DNA of 64,000 nt from Deltaproteobacteria bacterium (GTDB lineage: Bacteria; Desulfobacterota; Binatia; Binatales; Binataceae): positions 1-64,000 of the forward strand of contig JAJXYF010000032.1 of the NCBI GenBank assembly GCA_021780755.1, in the 5' to 3' direction. Of the stretch, positions 59,039 to 64,000 are shown piece by piece. The notes below the pieces were generated by a model. It was not told the origin of the DNA. It saw nothing but the letters and a program-made list of their open reading frames with translations, and searched no databases. Position 1 is the stretch's first letter, and every line of letters starts with the position of its first letter. Both the position numbers and the translations under genes were made by a program.

Positions 59039-60825
59039 ACGGTCGCATGACCGCGTTCGTGCGCGCGCTGATGCGTTCGGCGCGTTGGCGTTTCTGGTGG
59101 ACGCTTGCGTTGATCGTGATGCTTCCGCTGACCGAGGGCGCGGGCCTTGCGTTGCTGCTGCCGACGCTCGAGACCGCAGGACTCGACCTGCGCGACCAGG
59201 GGCAGGCGGGTCATCTGGCGCGGCTCATCTGGCGCGGGTTTGCGGTGGTCGGCGCACATCCCGGGTTTCTCGCGTTGTTGGTGCTTTACGTGCTGGTAAT
59301 CGGCCTGCGCACGATCGTGGAACGCAACCGCAGCGTTTCGGTCTGGATCGTGCAGCAGAACTTCGAGGACGAAATGCGCCAGCGGCTCTATCGCGCGATC
59401 GCCGGGGCCAATTGGCTCTTTATCACGCGCAGCCGTCTGGCCGACTTCACCCACGCCTTGACGGCGGAACTCAGCCGGGTCGCCGAGTGCGTCTCTTCGT
59501 GGAACATGATCGCGGGCGACCTCGTGTTGGGATCGATCTATCTCGTGGTGGCGCTGGTGCTGTCGCCGCCGATCACGCTGATGGTGCTGATGGCCGGCAT
59601 GCTGCTGGCGGTCGCGATGCGGGGCAAGACCCAGCGCATCGAACGCCACGGCGCGGAACTCGCGCGCGTCACCAACCTGCTGTACGTGGCGACCGACGAG
59701 CACCTGCAAAGCCTCAAGACCGCACGCGCCTATGGCGCGATCGATCGCAACGACGCGATCTTCTCCGACATCAGCCGGCGCATCGCGGCCACCAATGTCG
59801 CCACCGCGCGCGAGCAGGTCGCGGTGGGCGGATGGTTTGAGATCGGCGCGGCGCTGATTCTGGTGCCGCTGCTGTACGTCTCGGTGCGCATCGTGAAGGT
59901 GCCGCCCGCCGAATTGCTGCTATTGCTCCTGATGTACATGCGGGTGATGCCCCGGATTCAATCGGTACATTCGTACTATCGCAACTTCATCAATGCGCTG
60001 CCGTCGTATCACAATGTGGTCGCGCTCGAAGCGCGCTGCCGGGCGGCGGCCGAGCCGCCCCCGGCGGCAATCGCACCGCCCGATTTTCGCCACGAGATTC
60101 GGCTCGAGGACCTGTCGTTCAAATACAACAGCGAGGCCACGCCGGCGCTGCGCGAAGTCAGCCTCGCGATTCCTGCCGGACGCTTCACGGCGATCGTCGG
60201 ACCGTCGGGCGCGGGCAAGAGCACCGTCGCGGACCTCGTCATGGGACTGTTTCCGCCCGACGCGGGGCGGATCGCGATCGACGGTACGCCGCTCACGCCC
60301 GGGATCGCGCGCGGGTGGCGCGAACGGATCGGCTATGTTGCCGCCGAGACCGCGCTCTTTCATCTGTCGGTGCGCGAGAATCTGCTGTGGGCGCATCCGG
60401 GCGCCAGCGAGGCTGACCTGCAGGAAGCCTTGCGGCTGGCGGCGGCCGACGATTTCGTGCGCGCACTGCCGCGGGGACTGGACACGGTGCTGGGTGAACG
60501 CGGGGCGACGCTCTCGCAGGGCGAGCGTCAACGGATCGCGCTCGCGCGCGCAATCCTGCGCCGCCCCGCGCTACTGATTCTCGACGAGGCCACCAACAGC
60601 CTCGACTACGACAACGAGGCGCGCGTGCTCGGCGCGATCGAGGCGCTGCGCGGCGAGGTCACGGTGCTGATGATCGCGCATCGCCTCTCGGCCATCCGCT
60701 GGGCCGATCTGATCTACGTGCTGGAGGACGGCAGGGTGGTCGAGTCGGGCGGCTGGGACGAGTTGAACGAGCGGCGCGACGGGCGCTTCAGGGCGCTCTG
60801 CGAGGCGCATCGGCTGGTGGCTTAG
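59035..60825 (+). CDS. ABC transporter (lasso exporter D candidate)
   Basis: A 596-residue fused permease/ATPase of the exporter type. Membrane domain occupies about residues 1-320 with six segments. The ATPase domain has VGPSGAGKSTVADLVMG (Walker A, about 388), LSQGERQRIALARAIL (signature) and LLILDEATNSLDYDNEA (Walker B). In RiPP operons this protein exports the matured peptide and gives producer immunity. GTG 59035 overlaps the preceding stop. It closes the operon; its end overlaps a convergent PGPGW gene by 38 bp. Confidence 0.9.
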   Translation: MNGRMTAFVRALMRSARWRFWWTLALIVMLPLTEGAGLALLLPTLETAGLDLRDQGQAGHLARLIWRGFAVVGAHPGFLALLVLYVLVIGLRTIVERNRSVSVWIVQQNFEDEMRQRLYRAIAGANWLFITRSRLADFTHALTAELSRVAECVSSWNMIAGDLVLGSIYLVVALVLSPPITLMVLMAGMLLAVAMRGKTQRIERHGAELARVTNLLYVATDEHLQSLKTARAYGAIDRNDAIFSDISRRIAATNVATAREQVAVGGWFEIGAALILVPLLYVSVRIVKVPPAELLLLLLMYMRVMPRIQSVHSYYRNFINALPSYHNVVALEARCRAAAEPPPAAIAPPDFRHEIRLEDLSFKYNSEATPALREVSLAIPAGRFTAIVGPSGAGKSTVADLVMGLFPPDAGRIAIDGTPLTPGIARGWRERIGYVAAETALFHLSVRENLLWAHPGASEADLQEALRLAAADDFVRALPRGLDTVLGERGATLSQGERQRIALARAILRRPALLILDEATNSLDYDNEARVLGAIEALRGEVTVLMIAHRLSAIRWADLIYVLEDGRVVESGGWDELNERRDGRFRALCEAHRLVA

Positions 60826-61081
60826 GCGCGATTTCGTCGGGGGTGGTTCCGGCGCCAAAGATAGCATCGCGAACTTGCGCGCCCTTACGCTTGAGGCGTT
60901 TGAGCAGCCGGCGCGCCCACACGAACTCGACCGCCAGCACGCTCAATCCGATGAAGATCACGAGCCAACCAGGGCCCGGCGTCACGATCATCAGAGCGCC
61001 GAGCGCGACTACGGTGAAGCCAACGACGGCGATGATTGCGCGGCGGGCCTGACGGAGCGTCTCGAAAACGATCGGGTGCAT
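60788..61081 (-). CDS. PGPGW-family small transmembrane protein
   Basis: A 97-residue protein with two hydrophobic segments around the family signature IVTPGPGWLVIFIGLSVLAVEFVWARRLLKRLKRK. The basic segment after the second helix is expected in the cytoplasm. The family (putative transmembrane PGPGW) has no known function. Its 3' end overlaps the 3' end of the ABC exporter gene by 38 bp, a convergent arrangement. Confidence 0.85.
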   Translation of the reverse strand: MHPIVFETLRQARRAIIAVVGFTVVALGALMIVTPGPGWLVIFIGLSVLAVEFVWARRLLKRLKRKGAQVRDAIFGAGTTPDEIAPKPPADAPRRAP

Positions 61082-61164
61082 CGCATAGAGCCAAGCACGC
61101 GCGCGCCGGCGATGATAGCGGGGCGGTGTGAATTGCGGACGCGCTTCGTGATAGTGCTCGACGC

Positions 61165-62007
61165 ATGAAGTTCGGATTGTTCGGGATGAACATGCGGCCG
61201 TGCGTGACGCCTGAGGCGATCGCGGCGGTCGCGCGGGCTGCCGAAGGCGCGGGCTTCGAGAGCTTCTGGGGCGGCGAGCATCTCGCGCTCGCCGATCCGC
61301 AGACGGCGGCCTCGCCGATGCCGCCGAAGATCGATTTCGTGGATCTCAACGTCACGATGGCGTTCGCGGCGGCGCATACGCGCAGGCTGCGCTTCGGCAC
61401 TGGTATAATGATTCTGCCGCTGCGCAATCCGGTGATTCTGGCCAAGCAACTGGCGTCGGTCGATGTGGTGACGGGCGGCCGGCTGATCTTCGGCATCGGT
61501 ATCGGCAACCTGGAATTCGAGTTCGAGGCGGTCGGGATGCCGTTTGACCACAAGGGGCGCCGAGCCGAGGAAGCGCTGGCGGCGATGCAGGCATTGTGGA
61601 CGATGGAGCGCGCGGAATTTCGCGGCCAGTACTTTTCGTTCGGCGGAGTGCGGGCGGAGCCGCGCCCGCTTCAACGGCCGTATCCGGAGGTCGTTTTCGG
61701 TGGCAAGACCGTCCATGCGTTCAGCCGCACCGCGCGCCTGGGCAACGGCTGGTATGGATACGCGCTCGACCTCGCGGCGACGCACGGTTGTATCGAGGGG
61801 ATTCGCGCGGCGTGCGCGGAGGTGGAGCGGCGGTTCGAGGAAATCGAGGTGAGCGTGACGCCGCAGGGCGAACTCGATCGCGAGCGAGCGCTGCGCTACG
61901 CGGAGCTGGGAGTCCGCCGCCTGATTTTGCCGCCCCGCGGACGCGATGTCGCGCAGGTTCTGGCGGCGATCGCGGTGGCGGAGCGCGACCTGATCGGCAA
62001 GGTGTGA
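61165..62007 (+). CDS. LLM-class flavin-dependent oxidoreductase
   Basis: A 280-residue luciferase-like enzyme: MKFGLFGMNMRPCVTPEAIAAVARAAEGAGFESFWGGEHLAL, LRFGTGIMILPLRNPVILAKQLASVD, and GRLIFGIGIGNLEFEFEAVG. This set fits F420-dependent LLM subfamilies (TIGR03619-like). Its stop abuts that of the next, convergent gene at 62008. Confidence 0.92.
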   Translation: MKFGLFGMNMRPCVTPEAIAAVARAAEGAGFESFWGGEHLALADPQTAASPMPPKIDFVDLNVTMAFAAAHTRRLRFGTGIMILPLRNPVILAKQLASVDVVTGGRLIFGIGIGNLEFEFEAVGMPFDHKGRRAEEALAAMQALWTMERAEFRGQYFSFGGVRAEPRPLQRPYPEVVFGGKTVHAFSRTARLGNGWYGYALDLAATHGCIEGIRAACAEVERRFEEIEVSVTPQGELDRERALRYAELGVRRLILPPRGRDVAQVLAAIAVAERDLIGKV

Positions 62008-62883
62008 CTATAGCTTCGTGGCGCGTGCGACCAGCGGCGCGAGTTCGCGCACCAGGTTGACGCCGTCGGAATCGGCCGACGCGCCGGGCAGCACGACGAT
62101 GCGAGTGACGCCCGCATCGCGATATTGCTTGAGCATTTCGGCTGAAGGCCCGTCGGTATTCGCGGCCATCTGCAACACTGAAAATTCGAGCTTGTCGGGA
62201 TCGCGCCCGAACTGGCGCGCCATCGCACGAATCTGCGGGATACATTCGCCGGCCTTTTCCGGGGTCAGTCCGCCGGGGCACCAACCGTCGGCGTAGCGTG
62301 CCACGCGCCTAAGCGCATGTTTGGGATCGTGCGCGCCCAGGATGATCGGAGGCCCGGGCTTTTGCAGCGGCTTCGGATAGAGCTTGACCGGCGGAAACTT
62401 GACGATCTCGCCGGCGTAGGCGGCCTCATCTTTGGTCCACAGCTCGCGCAGAGCTTCGACCGATTCGCGGAGATGGAGCCATCGGCGTTTGAAGTCCACG
62501 CCCATGATCGCGGCCTCTTCGGGGAACCATCCGGCGCCGACGCCGAAGATAAACCGGCCGCCCGAGTAAAGGTCGAGAGAAGCGACGGCCTTGGCGGTCT
62601 CGATCACGTTGCGCTCGGGCAGCAGGCAGATACCGGTGCCGAGCTTGATCGTTTTAGTGGTGGCGGCGGCGGTGGCGAGGGCGACAAACGGGTCAATCAG
62701 CGCCGCGTAAAACTCCGGCACCTTGCCGTCCTTGCCGCGCGGATACCAGGTTGAGTAGGTCACCGGCATTACGAGATGCTCGGCGACCCAGAAGGACTCG
62801 AAGCCGAGGTTTTCCGCCTCGCGCGCGATCGCGCCGGGATTGCCGGTCTTTTCCGTCAGGAACATCGAGACGCCGATTTTCAT
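62008..62883 (-). CDS. LLM-class flavin-dependent oxidoreductase
   Basis: A 291-residue luciferase-like enzyme of the TIGR03619-like F420 type: IAREAENLGFESFWVAEHLVMP, IKLGTGICLLPERNVIETAKAVASLD, FIFGVGAGWFPEEAAIMGV, and PIILGAHDPKHALRRVARYADGWCP. GGAGGT precedes ATG 62883. It is adjacent and convergent with another LLM gene (no bases between the stops). Confidence 0.93.
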   Translation of the reverse strand: MKIGVSMFLTEKTGNPGAIAREAENLGFESFWVAEHLVMPVTYSTWYPRGKDGKVPEFYAALIDPFVALATAAATTKTIKLGTGICLLPERNVIETAKAVASLDLYSGGRFIFGVGAGWFPEEAAIMGVDFKRRWLHLRESVEALRELWTKDEAAYAGEIVKFPPVKLYPKPLQKPGPPIILGAHDPKHALRRVARYADGWCPGGLTPEKAGECIPQIRAMARQFGRDPDKLEFSVLQMAANTDGPSAEMLKQYRDAGVTRIVVLPGASADSDGVNLVRELAPLVARATKL

Positions 62884-62969
62884 TGCCAGACCTCCGCTAA
62901 ATTGCGCATCTCCGCGGCGGACGAAAAAGGGTTAGCGCACTTGACGGCGCCGAGCCCGATCGAGGGTGC

Positions 62970-64000
62970 CTAGCGCATGATCAGATTAAGTCCGGGAGCG
63001 GACGTATATCTCTCCAAATCCATATATTCCTTCGGCGCCGTATCGTTCACGTACAGAGGGTGATCGGCCGCTGGATCGATAAAGAAGCTCGCGTGAGAGT
63101 TTTTCACGTCCCAGAACGCCCACACCATCGAGCCGGACGCGTCAACCGTGCCGACGCCCGGCACCTCGGCGGCGCGCAGGAAGAGCCCGAAGATGCGCCA
63201 CAGCTTCAGGTCGCGATCGTAGAGGTCTTCCCACAAGGGCGCAAAGGTCGCCTTGTCCACGTACATCACGCGCTTGCCGTAGCAATAGCCCGAGGCTTTC
63301 GAGGGAATCTTGCTGACGCTGATCTCGTAAACATCGCGCACCTGCCATTTACCCCATGACGGCATCGGCCATCCGAGCGGCATATCGAAGTTCTCGGGGA
63401 ATTCACCCGGCGGCAGTTTCGCGTTGAGCAGCGCGAGGATTTTCTTTTCGCCGAGCATCCGCACGCTGAGCTCGGTGATGTTGGAGTTGAAGCCGAAGCG
63501 GTAGTCCTCCTGGGTCGAATCGGTGCCCTGGTTGGGGCTGCAGCGCGCCGCCGAAGAAACCGCCTGGTAGCGGCGCAACTGGGGCAGGAAGAGATAGGTG
63601 TCCTCGGCTTTGGTCGGGTCCGCGTAGCTGATGGTCAAAAACGCGGTATAGCGGTCCTGTTCGGGTTGCAGCACCATGAACCATTCGGTGGAAAATTTGC
63701 CTTCCGATCCCGGATAGGTGGCCGGCGTCCCGGGGTCGGTATTGAAGGCGAGTTGGCGGTTGACGATTTGCGCGGCCTTGCAACTGATACTGCCGCCGCG
63801 GTCCATCAGACACCCGCGGCCGAAGGTATCGACGATCAGGTGCGGCAGATAGCGGTACCAGAGATTGGCCAGCACCTTCCACCCCTGGTGGGGTTCGGAG
63901 GGATTTGGAAATGGAATACCGCCCTGGTATCCGGTCAGCGTCATACCGCCGTCGGGCAGATCGACCGTATTGACCTGTCCGGAATATTTTTCGGTAGCCT
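62970..64000 (-). CDS. DUF1329-family protein (5' end beyond the window)
   Basis: The frame runs in from the window edge (ATEKYSGQVNTVDLPDGGM) through GGIPFPNPSEPHQGWKVLANLWYRY to a stop at 62970, at least 343 residues. The opening and QGWKVLANLWYR fit DUF1329, a periplasmic LolA/LolB-like beta-fold family that accompanies RND/MMPL exporters and DUF1302 proteins. The closing region (KYVDKATFAPLW-like YVDKATFAPLWEDLYDRDLKLWR) matches outer-membrane lipoprotein-sorting folds. The signal peptide is outside the window. Its link to the RND exporter at 51239 is by family association only. Confidence 0.88.
   Translation of the reverse strand, partial: ATEKYSGQVNTVDLPDGGMTLTGYQGGIPFPNPSEPHQGWKVLANLWYRYLPHLIVDTFGRGCLMDRGGSISCKAAQIVNRQLAFNTDPGTPATYPGSEGKFSTEWFMVLQPEQDRYTAFLTISYADPTKAEDTYLFLPQLRRYQAVSSAARCSPNQGTDSTQEDYRFGFNSNITELSVRMLGEKKILALLNAKLPPGEFPENFDMPLGWPMPSWGKWQVRDVYEISVSKIPSKASGYCYGKRVMYVDKATFAPLWEDLYDRDLKLWRIFGLFLRAAEVPGVGTVDASGSMVWAFWDVKNSHASFFIDPAADHPLYVNDTAPKEYMDLERYTSAPGLNLIMR

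Overview
The window is high-GC bacterial chromosome with dense genes on both strands. No rRNA, tRNA or CRISPR array was recognised by eye. Gene content suggests a Candidatus Binatota / Desulfobacterota-like lineage. The basis is five LLM-class flavin monooxygenase-like genes, a COG1033-type RND/MMPL exporter, a DUF1329 protein, HpaB-type hydroxylases, tricarballylate-dehydrogenase-like flavoproteins, an NDP-forming acyl-CoA synthetase, and an arginyl-tRNA synthetase followed by a membrane-anchored Pro/Ala-rich protein. The taxon is an inference and was not tested. A perfect ParB-binding parS palindrome at 13350-13365 suggests that the segment lies in the origin-proximal part of the chromosome.

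Layout. 1-10.5 kb: a membrane-anchored protein (cut by the window edge) and argS, an atypical SDR, an epimerase-like VOC protein, two tandem six-cysteine lipoproteins, a C26 glutamine-amidotransferase-like hydrolase, two transglutaminase-like proteins around a FecR-domain protein, an intradiol dioxygenase and a small membrane protein. 10.8-15.7 kb: recD2, a repeat-rich intergenic segment with parS, then a lone AT-richer reverse transcriptase of Abi/UG defence type. 15.7-29 kb: acyl-CoA synthetase, dodecin, MBL hydrolase, methyltransferase, LON-domain protein, a GIY-YIG gene bracketed by inverted repeats, HpaB-like hydroxylase, trmB, a BamD-AMIN fusion, an M20 peptidase and a CMD protein. 29-29.8 kb: a small AT-richer islet of gene remnants. 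30-41 kb: acyl-CoA dehydrogenase/SDR operon, LLM enzymes, GT87 membrane protein, bicupin, BioD-like ATPase, amidohydrolase and two tandem enoyl-CoA hydratases. 41-49 kb: a second HpaB hydroxylase with PrpB-, TcuA- (two) and PrpF-like enzymes and a TetR regulator, together a carboxylic-acid catabolic cluster. 49.5-53.7 kb: a DHA2 drug exporter and an RND exporter. 53.9-60.8 kb: a lasso-peptide-type RiPP operon (PqqD/B1, B2 protease, Asn-synthetase-like cyclase, HPr-kinase-like kinase, nucleotidyltransferase, ABC exporter) with no obvious precursor gene. 60.8-64 kb: PGPGW membrane protein, two convergent LLM enzymes and a DUF1329 protein running off the end.

Two dispersed repeat families occupy many intergenic gaps. 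Family A is a composite element centred on a GAAACCTC/GAGGTTTC palindrome, with about eight copies. Family B is a GTCATCCTGA...GGATCTCGCGCGGTCC element, and two of its copies in inverted orientation frame the GIY-YIG nuclease gene. The most notable loci are the RiPP operon without a clear substrate, the orphan reverse transcriptase beside parS, and the GIY-YIG/repeat unit.
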